Virus record (IMG/VR): IMGVR_UViG_3300011114_000999
Location: 1-53,162 of that record
Reading direction: 5' to 3' (one strand)
DNA: 53,162 nucleotides
DNA from: a virus
The translations under genes and the position numbers were made by a program. Shown in pieces: positions 1 through 7,926 of this stretch (its first letter is position 1; each line of letters starts with the position of its first letter). The notes under the pieces are model-generated. The model did not search any database, was not told where the DNA came from, and saw only the letters and a program-made list of their open reading frames with translations.

Positions 1-144
1 TGCTTTTACAATAATGGTACCATCCTTTTGTACTGCAAAATCCAATAGGGTGCCTTCTTCCCAGCCCATCTTACTTAGTAGTTCGTCTGGCAACGTAAGA
101 ACACCTTCTTCGTCACATACTAAATATTTTTCTTGGGTGTCCAT
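1..144 (-). CDS. AbrB/MazE-like swapped-hairpin DNA-binding protein, C-terminus off window
   Basis: Reading leftward from an ATG at 144, 48 codons are open to the window edge, so the C-terminus is missing. The sequence has the compact pattern of the SpoVT/AbrB fold: a strand, then LTLPDELLSKMGWEEG, then a strand ending DGTIIVKA. Such proteins are DNA-binding transition regulators or the antitoxin half of MazEF-type pairs. The start is well supported: AAGGAGG lies six bases upstream. The ATG overlaps the TAA stop of the preceding small ORF (TAATG), suggesting coupled translation. A second AbrB-like gene sits at 32936-33118. Whether a toxin gene follows cannot be seen here. Confidence 0.75.
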   Translation of the reverse strand, partial: MDTQEKYLVCDEEGVLTLPDELLSKMGWEEGTLLDFAVQKDGTIIVKA

Positions 145-278
145 TATTTACCTCCTTTTATTTGGAAACATTCAGACACAACTGTTGGTAACAGGTTCTT
201 CATTGCGTCATAGAATTTTTTATTCTCGTTGGAGCTAGGAAATTCAGCCTGTTTTTTCTGAGGCTTTGTTACAAACAT
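144..278 (-). CDS. Small hypothetical protein coupled to the AbrB-like gene
   Basis: A 44-residue reading frame from an ATG at 278 ends in a TAATG overlap with the AbrB-like gene. The C-terminal half (KKFYDAMKNLLPTVV) looks like an amphipathic helix. No family is recognised. A TTG at 335 would lengthen it by 19 residues but would place the start inside a hairpin, so I prefer the ATG. No Shine-Dalgarno is visible, and the main support is the tight junction with the next gene. Confidence 0.4.
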   Translation of the reverse strand: MFVTKPQKKQAEFPSSNENKKFYDAMKNLLPTVVSECFQIKGGK

Positions 279-316
279 AATAAAAGTTAGCAAGTGGTAC
301 ACAGTCAAGATAAAGG

Positions 317-350
317 ACCCCTCACTTTTAAACAAGGGGTTTTATTATTT
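317..350. terminator. Hairpin with T-rich tail between early genes
   Basis: ACCCCT (317-322) pairs with AGGGGT (335-340) across a 12-base loop. On the plus strand the stem runs into a T-rich tract; on the minus strand the tail is only CCTTTATC. It lies just after the stop of the Gp157-like gene, so it probably ends that leftward transcript, although the better T-tract faces the other way. Confidence 0.4.
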
Positions 351-360
351 CTACATATTA

Positions 361-960
361 TTATGAAGAGATTAAACGTTTTCTGCGTTCATAGACCAGA
401 CTGTAACTAGGCACCAATTGTGCGATTGCTGGAACTGAACTTTGGTTTGCAAGGATGTCTTGTCTGACCCTATCCTTATCCGGCAACTCTTCTTGCTTAG
501 CATCTAAAACGGTTTCATCTTTTATTCTTACAAGGGTCGTTATTTTTTTCAATCCATATTCTATACGCTCTTGGTCTGACCATAACTCAAAGTTATCAAT
601 TAGTCTTGGCTTTGTAGCCCTGATAGTAGCTTGATATTTTGCACCTGTTGGCGTGCTATTAATAAGGTTTTGTTGGTAAGCAAATTTAATAATTTTAACA
701 AGATTTTCTTTATTGCGTTTCCACGCATCTCTATTATTCTTTATTTCTTCCATTTCTTTTTCTAGTGCTTCAATATAAGCATCACATTTTTTTATTATTC
801 CTATAATGTTATCAAATTTATTTTCATGTCTAGATGCAAGGTCTTCAATATGTTTTTGCAGATATGCACGGTCTTCCTCACTGGTGTCAGGAAGATCTTT
901 TAAAAATGAAACGTGTTGAATTGATTCAGAAAGTTGAACGTAGCTTTGTTTGTCTGACAT
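361..960 (-). CDS. Gp157-like phage protein (Siphovirus Gp157 family type)
   Basis: This 199-residue protein has a central helical, coiled-coil stretch (about residues 35-95, rich in E and K) followed by a beta-rich C-terminal region. That is the arrangement of the Siphovirus Gp157 family found beside SSB and recombination genes in many phages; the biochemical role of the family is not settled. The segment ELPDKDRVRQDI near residue 160 resembles the family's conserved 'PDK..ik..l' turn. It lies downstream of a SWIM-motif gene in the same leftward direction with 20 bases between them. Assignment is by pattern only. Confidence 0.6.
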   Translation of the reverse strand: MSDKQSYVQLSESIQHVSFLKDLPDTSEEDRAYLQKHIEDLASRHENKFDNIIGIIKKCDAYIEALEKEMEEIKNNRDAWKRNKENLVKIIKFAYQQNLINSTPTGAKYQATIRATKPRLIDNFELWSDQERIEYGLKKITTLVRIKDETVLDAKQEELPDKDRVRQDILANQSSVPAIAQLVPSYSLVYERRKRLISS

Positions 961-980
961 GGTGATAATAAAAATTGTGT

Positions 981-1850
981 TTAAGAATTAATTTGACTCA
1001 TTATGTATGCAACCGATTGACTATATTTAATCAATTGATAAGGTGGCACATGTGTTAAAGCCTTGGTAAAGACCTTCCAACAGTTACCAGTTGGGTTGTG
1101 ATCAGCAGTATAAACTTGTTGTTCTTTCCAAGAATTTTTAGGTAACCAATTCATCTTATCTTTTATCCCATCATTTGTCACACGATAAAGTAAGCGCCCA
1201 CTTCTATAATCAAAGTGGTATACACACATATTTAAGTTGTATCCTTTCTTTCTTGATTGTTCCTGAACTATATAACGTAAAGTTTCTAGTTCTAGGTTTG
1301 AATTATTCCAGCTAATATGTTTGCAAATTGGTACGTATTCATCCTTACAAACCTGATATACTTCTTTAGCCATTTCCTGCCTGTTGGCGTTTAATTGTAT
1401 CCAGGAAGGGCAACTACATTCTTGATCTTTAACCTTAACAAAATAGATTTTTTGTTCACCATTTGAATCAGTTAAGATTTTCGGTGGCCTACCAATATTA
1501 ATAGAAATAGTAGAATGTGTCTGATCAGAAGAATAATCAAGAGCGGCAATAGGAATACCATTGTTTGGATCTTTAGATTTGTATTTTTTCCATACAGTGT
1601 AATCAAAAAATGAAGGTGTTCTTGTTCTATGGCATAAAAAATTATTCAGTACATTGCGACGCTCTAATGAAAGTAGGGTACTGTCTACATTACAAATAAC
1701 TTGAGAACCTTCAAGTGAAATTGAATTAATGTCTGTTGCTAGTAAGCCTCTAAATTTATCTGGATTTAATGTATATAGGCAATCAATAATTCTTTTTCGA
1801 CCATAAATTAATTCCTGAGCTTTATTTAGTTGGTTTACTAATAAATGCAT
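981..1850 (-). CDS. SWIM-type zinc-finger-like protein
   Basis: This 289-residue protein contains CSC at residues 145-147 and CKH at 176-178, the CxC...CxH signature of SWIM zinc fingers, which bind DNA or protein partners. The flanking sequence (KDQECSCPSW ... YVPICKHISW) fits a metal site with a 28-residue spacer. The rest is not recognised: an N-terminal helical part (1-70) and a mixed C-terminal part with many aromatic residues. It precedes the Gp157-like gene in one leftward unit. A second SWIM-like arrangement occurs in the tail-region protein at 44046-46343, which is unusual. Confidence 0.55.
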   Translation of the reverse strand: MHLLVNQLNKAQELIYGRKRIIDCLYTLNPDKFRGLLATDINSISLEGSQVICNVDSTLLSLERRNVLNNFLCHRTRTPSFFDYTVWKKYKSKDPNNGIPIAALDYSSDQTHSTISINIGRPPKILTDSNGEQKIYFVKVKDQECSCPSWIQLNANRQEMAKEVYQVCKDEYVPICKHISWNNSNLELETLRYIVQEQSRKKGYNLNMCVYHFDYRSGRLLYRVTNDGIKDKMNWLPKNSWKEQQVYTADHNPTGNCWKVFTKALTHVPPYQLIKYSQSVAYIMSQINS

Positions 1851-1891
1851 TTTAGTTGTTTTACAAGTAGAACTGTGGTGAGCATGTCGTG

Positions 1892-2035
1892 TTAACGTTT
1901 CCCCTGACCACGACTGGGTTTTTTGCGTTTTAGTGTCCAGGAACCACGTTTGCGTAGGCCTCCACCAATTGATGTGCGTTTAGCAGTTGCTACAACTGTG
2001 TGGTTGCTTGAGGTAGCTTTTTTTTGAGTTGCCAT
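1892..2035 (-). CDS. Small, strongly basic protein (47 aa)
   Basis: A 47-codon frame begins MATQKKATSSNHTVV and ends in a basic tail rich in K, R and G (LRKRGSWTLKRKKPSRGQGK). It contains no acidic residue, suggesting nucleic-acid or capsid-interior binding. It lies 41 bases upstream of the SWIM gene and reads the same way. There is no Shine-Dalgarno sequence. No family recognised; the evenly basic composition and sensible position are the support. Confidence 0.5.
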   Translation of the reverse strand: MATQKKATSSNHTVVATAKRTSIGGGLRKRGSWTLKRKKPSRGQGKR

Positions 2036-2102
2036 GTGATTTACAGAGACAAGGGAAGCTTAGTCTTTAATTTGGTGTTAGCAGATGAAGTTTTGTTTCA
2101 AC

Positions 2103-2128
2103 TTGACATTTTGATGACCTGTTATAAA
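2103..2128 (+). promoter_or_regulatory. Possible promoter of the rightward gene at 2151
   Basis: A consensus -35 box TTGACA (2103-2108) precedes TATAAA (2123-2128). The 14-base spacer is short for sigma-70. A weaker TTATAT lies at 2134-2139. It is placed correctly for the lone plus-strand gene that follows. Confidence 0.35.
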
Positions 2129-2150
2129 GTGGTTTATATGCTTTAAATGC

Positions 2151-2423
2151 ATGTCAGGATTTGATTTAACAGCGGCTCCCTTCGCTGTCGAAGATTTTCA
2201 GGGTACTGTAGAAGATAAATTTTTTGTTGCCAAGCTAAAACAAGGAATTGAGAACACTGAAAGTAAACAGGAGCTAAAACAAATTGCATGTACACTTGCT
2301 GAGCTAGCTACACAAAGGCAAAGTTTAATTCGTGGTTTGTGTAGGCGCTTAGCTAAATTTGAATCCGAATTAATTTCTAAATCTTATGAAGATAAATTAA
2401 AAGCCGCCCATAAGGACGGCTGA
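2151..2423 (+). CDS. Hypothetical 90-aa helical protein
   Basis: An ATG at 2151 opens a 90-codon frame. Residues 25-80 are predicted helical by eye, with charged and leucine spacing. There is no visible Shine-Dalgarno sequence, and the start is only about 20 bases from the putative -10 box. The gene runs against all its neighbours, and its last codons double as the terminator stem of the convergent gene. No family recognised. Confidence 0.5.
   Translation: MSGFDLTAAPFAVEDFQGTVEDKFFVAKLKQGIENTESKQELKQIACTLAELATQRQSLIRGLCRRLAKFESELISKSYEDKLKAAHKDG
2391..2420 (-). terminator. Rho-independent terminator of the 2441-3370 gene
   Basis: On the minus strand GCCGTCC (complement of 2414-2420) pairs with GGGCGGC (complement of 2403-2409) across a TTAT loop with one G-U pair, followed by TTTTAATTTATC. 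The stem is embedded in the final codons of the convergent plus-strand gene, so one sequence serves as both code and terminator. Confidence 0.7.
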
Positions 2424-2440
2424 TAACTATAAGGAATTGT

Positions 2441-3370
2441 TTAAGTTAGTTCAATTTCACCTGTGTCCGCACTTCTAACACCGAATAATGCTTTCATTCC
2501 GCTCTTATCACCGGAGTCACTGACTGGCGGAAGAGTAAAATCAAGCCCCGGCTTAATTGCGTGGAAGCCGATTTCTTTTTCACATTGCTGGAAAAAAGAT
2601 TTAGCATATACTTCAGGTGGACATGTCTCCCATACTTCTTCAACAAAGTCAATGTCTTCATTGGTAGAAGGAAAGAACTGCTCAATAGTCTTAGAAGTGG
2701 GTACTACCCAGGACTTGGGATAAGCAATCCAACTTTTTTGCTTGTCTCCGTATTGTTGTGCTCCGAAAGTAGGAGTAAAAATAGCAGCAGCAGCTTGTTT
2801 TGGATCGAAACCAGAACCCCCTTTGGAGCCAGCATAGTCAGCAAAAGCTGATTCAAGTTGTTCAATAAAAGTTCCGTAAGCATCTGTAAATAAATTAGAC
2901 GCACCACCATGTATTGAAAGTAGTAATGGTTTTTTGTGTACCGGGCTACCTTTTTCATTTACAAGGAAAGTTAATACAAGACGCCGACGTTTGTATGGGT
3001 TGGGTTTGTCCGGGTTTTTTTCTTCCCAGTCATCATATAAAAATGAATCCCGTGGGTAAAGACCCTCAATTCCACCTTTGTCTGAGTTTTCAATGAAGGT
3101 TACATCTTTACGAAACCCACAATGCAAAATTAACATGCGGGGTGTTTTAAAGAATACACCTTTATTTGAATCACCGTTGTTATAAGTGTGTTCATATTCT
3201 TCAGCTTCTGGAAACATGCTTGCTGTACCGGACCAGCCGATACGAGCTAAGACAGTATCCTTAAGAAAAAGGCCTGGCTTGGACTTGTCATTAAGGATTT
3301 GACAATTACAAAAGTCCCGGAGGACACCTTGATACCTTTCGGTATTTTGGTAACGGTCGAGTACAGACAT
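2441..3370 (-). CDS. Conserved-looking hypothetical protein downstream of SSB
   Basis: This 309-residue protein has a mixed alpha/beta look: PRMLILHCG near residue 78, a basic RRRLVLTFLV strand, SIHGGASNLF, and an acidic C-terminal third. It resembles a DUF5895-type protein that I remember from cyanobacteria and their phages, but I cannot confirm this. It follows the SSB gene leftward with a 120-base structured gap, so it could work with SSB in replication or recombination. No catalytic motif is recognised. Confidence 0.7.
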   Translation of the reverse strand: MSVLDRYQNTERYQGVLRDFCNCQILNDKSKPGLFLKDTVLARIGWSGTASMFPEAEEYEHTYNNGDSNKGVFFKTPRMLILHCGFRKDVTFIENSDKGGIEGLYPRDSFLYDDWEEKNPDKPNPYKRRRLVLTFLVNEKGSPVHKKPLLLSIHGGASNLFTDAYGTFIEQLESAFADYAGSKGGSGFDPKQAAAAIFTPTFGAQQYGDKQKSWIAYPKSWVVPTSKTIEQFFPSTNEDIDFVEEVWETCPPEVYAKSFFQQCEKEIGFHAIKPGLDFTLPPVSDSGDKSGMKALFGVRSADTGEIELT

Positions 3371-3398
3371 TACGTTCAGGAAGTGGTTAGTGGACTTG

Positions 3399-3443
3399 TC
3401 TCCAGAGCAGGAGTTGCACCTGCACTAGGCACTGGCCTGGAGA
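3399..3443 (-). other. Structured intergenic element (three-way-junction-like)
   Basis: TCTCCAG (3399-3405) and CTGGAGA (3437-3443) form a perfect seven-base-pair outer stem. Inside lie GCAGG/CCTGC (3407-3411/3419-3423) with a seven-base loop and a small GGC/GCC hairpin (3428-3430/3435-3437). In the minus transcript this is the 5' leader of the 2441-3370 gene. It is not a tRNA. Confidence 0.4.
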
Positions 3444-3466
3444 AGAAAACCTGTCTTGCAACAGGT
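3440..3466 (-). terminator. Probable terminator after the SSB gene
   Basis: On the minus strand ACCTGT (complement of 3461-3466) pairs with ACAGGT (complement of 3449-3454) across a six-base loop, followed by TTTTCTTCT. It is placed just downstream of the SSB stop codon. The stem is short, so termination may be partial. Confidence 0.5.
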
Positions 3467-3490
3467 ATTAACCACCTAACAGGGCTAACG

Positions 3491-4225
3491 TTAGAACGGA
3501 ACTGCGTCTTCGTCAACAGAACAAGAAATTGTTACAGGAATAGGCTTTTCAGATAACCGTGAATCGGTAGCAGGTGAATACATTTTTTCCTCACTTAATT
3601 CATTCTTAACCTTCGCCTGCTCCTCTCTGTTTTTGTTTTTACCAAATACTGAATACATTCCAGCACGTACTCTTACCTGATATGTACCGCGTTGGCTACC
3701 GTCCTGTGCCTGCCAAACGTTATACCTTAAAACACCTTCAATACTTAACTGGCGTCCAACATGAAGCAGTGTTGTCAAACGCTTCGCATCATCACCCCAC
3801 GACTCCATCCTAAAGCTAAGACTGTCCTCCCAGGTATGATTAAGTATCATTTGCGCTGGGGCTGACACCATTGTTGTAAATGTAAATAAATCTTCTTTAC
3901 TCTGCTCTGGTATAAACCCAACACCACCAGCAAGATTTACGCGATTTATTTGTAAATTTTTGTCATTAACAACAGCTAATGCTTGATTTGGAACCAAATA
4001 CATTTTGTAATCTTGTCGGCTTGGGTATAATCTTCCACCAATAAGAAGTCGTATACCAGGTTGGAACACATCAAATGTTTCCCCTGCCGCTTTATTTGGA
4101 ACTACATATATTGGTACATCAGAACCACTCTTACCTACTTTTGGTAGGCTTATGCTCATGAAACGCAATCCGTTTTCATGGAACTTCTCTCCTGTGTAAG
4201 TACCAATCCCGATGAAAGAATTCAT
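3491..4225 (-). CDS. Single-stranded DNA-binding protein, two OB-like halves
   Basis: The 244-residue protein ends DEDAVPF, the acidic, proline-phenylalanine tip by which SSB recruits partner enzymes. Residues about 92-195 match an SSB OB fold: INRVNLAGGVGF strand, SLSFRMESWGDDAKRL, then a glycine-linked IEGVLRYNVWQ strand pair. The first 85 residues look like a second OB-like domain (FMSISLPKVG ... IGGRLYPSR). Its role would be coating single-stranded DNA at the phage fork. Its leader carries repeated ACCTGCAC motifs seen before other early genes. A smaller SSB-like protein is at 18836-19246. Confidence 0.8.
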   Translation of the reverse strand: MNSFIGIGTYTGEKFHENGLRFMSISLPKVGKSGSDVPIYVVPNKAAGETFDVFQPGIRLLIGGRLYPSRQDYKMYLVPNQALAVVNDKNLQINRVNLAGGVGFIPEQSKEDLFTFTTMVSAPAQMILNHTWEDSLSFRMESWGDDAKRLTTLLHVGRQLSIEGVLRYNVWQAQDGSQRGTYQVRVRAGMYSVFGKNKNREEQAKVKNELSEEKMYSPATDSRLSEKPIPVTISCSVDEDAVPF

Positions 4226-4268
4226 TTTTTTAGTGCAGGTGTTTGTGTGTGCAGGTTAGTGTAGCAGG

Positions 4269-4718
4269 TCAGGGGTCAATCGAAACCAAGGGTACCCTAG
4301 CTTCCTCTAATAATTTTGAAGATAAAATAAAATTTTCAATCCATCTACTTGGAACAGCGTCACAGCTTTTTACATAAACATTCTTGATTCCAGCATTGAT
4401 AAGTGCCGCAGCACAACGGCTGCATGGATGCATAGTGATATAAGCACTACAACCATTGGTACTAACACCGTGAATTGCAGCCGTAATGATAGCATTTGTT
4501 TCTGCATGGATCGTGAGCTCATACTTTTCTTCACGGTCCATTAATCTATTTATATCATCGTTTATTCCTTTTGGGAAGCCATTGAAACCAGTTGAAATAA
4601 TTCGACGTTCTTTTATTAAGACACAGCCCACCTTTGTTGATGGATCTTTACTCCACTTAGACACAAGTTCTGCCATCTGCATAAAACGCTGGTGCCATAC
4701 ATACTCGTGCGCGTTCAT
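4269..4718 (-). CDS. dCMP deaminase (zinc-dependent cytidine/deoxycytidylate deaminase family)
   Basis: This 149-residue enzyme has the zinc-site motifs of the family: HAE at residues 71-73 and PCSRC at 98-102 (ligands H71, C99, C102; proton shuttle E73). The family converts dCMP to dUMP, the substrate for thymidylate synthase, and a ThyX gene lies at 8683-9315 on the same strand. The length is normal. A 55-codon gene ends 15 bases upstream and probably shares its transcript. Inference: together with ThyX it raises dTTP for phage replication. Confidence 0.92.
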   Translation of the reverse strand: MNAHEYVWHQRFMQMAELVSKWSKDPSTKVGCVLIKERRIISTGFNGFPKGINDDINRLMDREEKYELTIHAETNAIITAAIHGVSTNGCSAYITMHPCSRCAAALINAGIKNVYVKSCDAVPSRWIENFILSSKLLEEARVPLVSIDP

Positions 4719-4733
4719 AATTTTTAATACTTA

Positions 4734-4901
4734 TTAATCGTTTACAACTTCAAAATGTTGTCCAATTACTTCTTGAATAATACTTTGTCTTTCAAGTAAA
4801 GCGGAAATTAAATTTTCAATGTCTTTACTCATTAAGAAAAGTTCTTTTAGGTCCATTCCCTCAAGGGATTTTTTTGTGGTTTCGGTTGCAGGATTTGTCA
4901 T
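4734..4901 (-). CDS. Small hypothetical protein between polymerase and deaminase (55 aa)
   Basis: A 55-codon frame from ATG at 4901 encodes a mostly helical acidic peptide with LISALLERQSIIQEVIG near residues 31-47. It fills the gap between the DNA polymerase (46 bases away) and the dCMP deaminase (15 bases away) in the same direction. No Shine-Dalgarno is visible. No family recognised. Confidence 0.55.
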   Translation of the reverse strand: MTNPATETTKKSLEGMDLKELFLMSKDIENLISALLERQSIIQEVIGQHFEVVND

Positions 4902-4947
4902 TTTGGTGATCGTGTTGTGAAAAGTATACTAGATAACAGGTTAAAGT

Positions 4948-6807
4948 TTAGTGGCTTTCCATCCAATTTTGACCAACCCTCGCTTCTCCGGTTAGCGGGC
5001 ACTTGAGATTAAAGTATTCACCAGCTTTTCTAAAGGAATCGACAGCTAGTTTCATATAAACTTCAACATGTTCAGGCTTAACAAGAGTCTGAAATTCATC
5101 GTGGATATGAGCAACATACCCCCAATCCTCACCAAATCTTAACCCAATTGCCTCTAAATCTTCATACAAAATACATGTTGCCTTCTTAACTGTTATCGCT
5201 CCAGTTGATTGGAGTAATTGGTTTAAAGCTGAGTGTTTAGATCTTATTTGTAATTTTCGCCCATCAACACCAACAAGGTGGCCTTTTTCTGTAACTCTTT
5301 TTTCAATTAAATCTTTTAATTGTTTAATGGCAGGTAAATTTTCATAAAATGTTTCCATTGTTTTCTTACCTTGTGTATATTGTTTGTTCTCATCCTCTAG
5401 CGGTAAGATAATACTACCAACTTTTTTTGCACCTGCACCGTAAGCCAGAGCAAATATTAGTTTCTTTGATAAATCTCTTTCTGCTTTTGTTATAGGCCGA
5501 TCACCACTATACAAACCGAACATACGAGCATTATAACTATGAATATCGACATTACTATCACTAACAAGCTTTGCATATTCCCCTCCATCGAAATACGCAA
5601 GCCACGCTCCGAGCGCCCGCAATTCAAGTCCAGATGCGTCGGCGCCAACTAATTTCCACCCATCAGGAGCGTAAAAAAGAGCGCGACATTCAGCCCCATA
5701 AGCGTGACCAACACTTGGTACTTGGGCCATATTTGGACGTTTATGGCTACAGCGTCCACTGATACAAGCGTTTGTAATAACCTGTCCGTGAATCCTACCG
5801 TCGTTATAAACTTGAACATGTTTAAGCCATGCTTCTTTTCCTTCTGCAATTTGTCCAAGTCGTTTATTTAACGTTTGATATTCAGCTAGTATCTTAGCTT
5901 CAGGATATTTTGCTCCTAGTTTTTCTAAAACATCGTCATCTACTTTAGGATTACCTTTTTCTGTAGCACAAAAAGTAATTTCTGGATATAGCTCTTGGAG
6001 TCTCCTTGAGGTCTGTGTTCTTGACCCTGGATTAAATACCTCAGTTTTGTTACTTAAACGTTTTCCTGTTTTAGTAGACCACCTTTCCTTTACTATTGGA
6101 GGAAACACTACTTGTAATTTTTCATTAATTTCATTTCGTTTTGCCTTTAGAGTATTAACCAAAGCGTAGGCAGCCTTTTCATTGAAAGGAAAACCAAATC
6201 TTTCCTGCTTATCCATTATTAGAGCAAACTGGTGTTCTAGGTTTAATGAGCGCTTATCTGCATCCTGACGCAACATATATTTATATAATTCAAGCGACAC
6301 TTTAACGTCGCCTTCGCAATAATATTGCATTGTTTTAGACCACGTATCCCAAACACTTTTTGTATTATCTTCCTCATCTTCTTGATTTTTTAACTCAGAT
6401 TTGAAATCAATTTTATTTACACCAATTCGCTCACCCCAAGCAGCAAGTGAATGACTGCCAATGTATTTACGGTTCATGTGACTATATTTTGCGTGATCAA
6501 GAGGCGCTAGCTCTGGCCAAAACAACCTACTTGTTATCAATGTATCAAAATAATCACAACCTGTTCTTAATGTAAGTTTTGGATATATTTTTCTTAATGC
6601 TGGCAAGTCAAATTTTATTATGTTATGTCCAACTAATAATGTAGCTTCGGATATGTAGTCCAAAGCATGTGCAATTGGTAAATAACCATCTTGATCAGCA
6701 CAACTAATAAACTTATTACTATCTAAATCATAAAGAACAATACAATGTATTTTGTTTAAAGTTGGTAATAGCCCGTTAGATTCTAAGTCAAGAATAAATC
6801 TTGTCAT
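4948..6807 (-). CDS. DNA polymerase, family A, T7-like, with 3'-5' exonuclease domain
   Basis: This 619-residue protein starts like T7 gp5. Exo I is FILDLESNG (D7, E9), exo II is VGHNIIKFD (N62, D67), and the exo III acidic residue is near 167. The polymerase motifs are complete: motif A GADASGLELR (388-397, catalytic D390), motif B KKLIFALAYG (448-457) and motif C HDE (569-571). It is about 85 residues shorter than T7 gp5, mostly between the two domains. The exonuclease residues are intact, so proofreading is expected. The ATG overlaps the TAA of the upstream 77-aa gene, implying coupled translation. It is the main replicase candidate; no primase-helicase is in the window. Confidence 0.95.
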   Translation of the reverse strand: MTRFILDLESNGLLPTLNKIHCIVLYDLDSNKFISCADQDGYLPIAHALDYISEATLLVGHNIIKFDLPALRKIYPKLTLRTGCDYFDTLITSRLFWPELAPLDHAKYSHMNRKYIGSHSLAAWGERIGVNKIDFKSELKNQEDEEDNTKSVWDTWSKTMQYYCEGDVKVSLELYKYMLRQDADKRSLNLEHQFALIMDKQERFGFPFNEKAAYALVNTLKAKRNEINEKLQVVFPPIVKERWSTKTGKRLSNKTEVFNPGSRTQTSRRLQELYPEITFCATEKGNPKVDDDVLEKLGAKYPEAKILAEYQTLNKRLGQIAEGKEAWLKHVQVYNDGRIHGQVITNACISGRCSHKRPNMAQVPSVGHAYGAECRALFYAPDGWKLVGADASGLELRALGAWLAYFDGGEYAKLVSDSNVDIHSYNARMFGLYSGDRPITKAERDLSKKLIFALAYGAGAKKVGSIILPLEDENKQYTQGKKTMETFYENLPAIKQLKDLIEKRVTEKGHLVGVDGRKLQIRSKHSALNQLLQSTGAITVKKATCILYEDLEAIGLRFGEDWGYVAHIHDEFQTLVKPEHVEVYMKLAVDSFRKAGEYFNLKCPLTGEARVGQNWMESH

Positions 6808-7040
6808 TAATAAAAATTTTTATAAAGAGCAGAAATGTTAGTAATTTCTAGGTCTTCATTTACCTTTTCATTTTGGATGCGGCTAAGAATGTTTTTAGCC
6901 TCTGTTAAGTCGGGTAAGCACATCGCTTTGTTTAACACTTTTGTGTCATTTATTGGTAGTAATGTAAATCCATTACCGTTTCTATTGATGCAAAGAATTT
7001 TTGTAAATTCTTTATTACACAGAACAAAACCTCTTTGCAT
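6807..7040 (-). CDS. Hypothetical protein translationally coupled to DNA polymerase (77 aa)
   Basis: ATG at 7040 opens a frame whose stop overlaps the polymerase start. The N-terminus is beta-like (GFVLCNKEFTKILCINRN), followed by helices. The coupling suggests a partner or regulator of polymerase expression, but nothing in the sequence identifies a function. Confidence 0.6.
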   Translation of the reverse strand: MQRGFVLCNKEFTKILCINRNGNGFTLLPINDTKVLNKAMCLPDLTEAKNILSRIQNEKVNEDLEITNISALYKNFY

Positions 7041-7043
7041 GGC

Positions 7044-7328
7044 TCAGTCCTTGATACTGGCATGATCCGGGACAGCCCGCATCAAGAAAAGATCTAGGGC
7101 AATGTGCAGAAACAGTGGCGCCATCTTAAATGCTTGTGGTGGGAGCCCACCAAACAAAGCAGAAAGCTTGTCACTGAGGTCTGTGCGGTGCATTTCTTCA
7201 AACTCAACGCTTAGCATTTGAGCTATATTGAGGATGAAATCACTTAGATCTTCGTCCTGATGCTTCAGCTGTTCAACAACTTCCCACAAGAGCGGGTCGC
7301 TTTGAATCATTTTAATTAACTCTTCCAT
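7044..7328 (-). CDS. Hypothetical helical protein (94 aa)
   Basis: A 94-codon helical, acidic protein ends three bases before the 77-aa gene, in the same leftward unit as the polymerase. Its ATG at 7328 is one base from the ATG of the divergent gene at 7330, leaving no room for a promoter or ribosome site for either unless signals lie inside the coding regions. An internal ATG at residue 7 is an alternative start. Confidence 0.6.
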   Translation of the reverse strand: MEELIKMIQSDPLLWEVVEQLKHQDEDLSDFILNIAQMLSVEFEEMHRTDLSDKLSALFGGLPPQAFKMAPLFLHIALDLFLMRAVPDHASIKD

Positions 7329-7329
7329 A

Positions 7330-7926
7330 ATGAGCTATCGTATCTGCCGCCAGATTACCACCCGTACATTTCAGTGCAAGTCTGGAATTTGTAAAGTTTT
7401 TATGGAACCTTGTGAACAGGTTAAACGCGGCCACTGGTCATGGAACTTTGGTTTTGCTGTTGGTAAGTCTAAGAGACAGTTAAATGATTGGTACAATAAT
7501 CGAAACAGGAAGAGTGTAGGTAAATTAAAAAATAAATTTACCGGAAAAGAAGGTGCTACTTTACTTTTAAAAAGTTTTAATTTTTGTTTTAATATGCGGT
7601 GGAAGATACCACCTGGAGATTTAATTATTGTAAGTTGTGATTCAGGTGAACCAGAAAAACAATTTAGAATTTATAAAAAACTTATTAGGGGTGAAGGTAA
7701 AAGAAAACATCTGGATTGGGTTATAGATGAAGAAAATAAAAAATTTTTTTGGTATCGTCCTCCATATCCAGATGATTTAGTTTGGAAAAGTGTTAAGCAA
7801 CATAATGTAAGAATTATTTCTGCTGAAGTTCAAAATCCTCTACAAGACAGCCTAACGGACTTTGCATACTTTCAAAGTTTTGATATTCTTCGATTGAAGC
7901 AACATATTCATCAACCCAGTGGCTGA
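7330..7926 (+). CDS. Hypothetical basic protein on the opposite strand (198 aa)
   Basis: This rightward gene lies inside the leftward early region. The protein is basic and aromatic, with four cysteines in the first 37 residues (CRQ..., QCKSGICKV, EPCEQ) and a K/R-rich stretch at 48-70. A promoter-like pair TTGAAT (7302-7307) and CATAAT (7326-7331) with 18-base spacing would start RNA after the first ATG, so translation might instead begin at ATG 7402. The base composition is A/T-richer than its neighbours, hinting at separate acquisition. Its last 113 bases overlap the convergent gene at 7814. Confidence 0.6.
   Translation: MSYRICRQITTRTFQCKSGICKVFMEPCEQVKRGHWSWNFGFAVGKSKRQLNDWYNNRNRKSVGKLKNKFTGKEGATLLLKSFNFCFNMRWKIPPGDLIIVSCDSGEPEKQFRIYKKLIRGEGKRKHLDWVIDEENKKFFWYRPPYPDDLVWKSVKQHNVRIISAEVQNPLQDSLTDFAYFQSFDILRLKQHIHQPSG

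Noticed and set aside
14-238. Rightward 74-codon ORF at the left edge
   Set aside because: It is antisense to the AbrB-like gene and the small ORF coupled to it, which have a perfect Shine-Dalgarno; composition is not protein-like.
3390-3445. tRNA-like T-arm (GCAGG/CCTGC stem with seven-base loop)
   Set aside because: No cloverleaf acceptor, D-arm or anticodon arm of the right size can be formed; kept only as a structured element.
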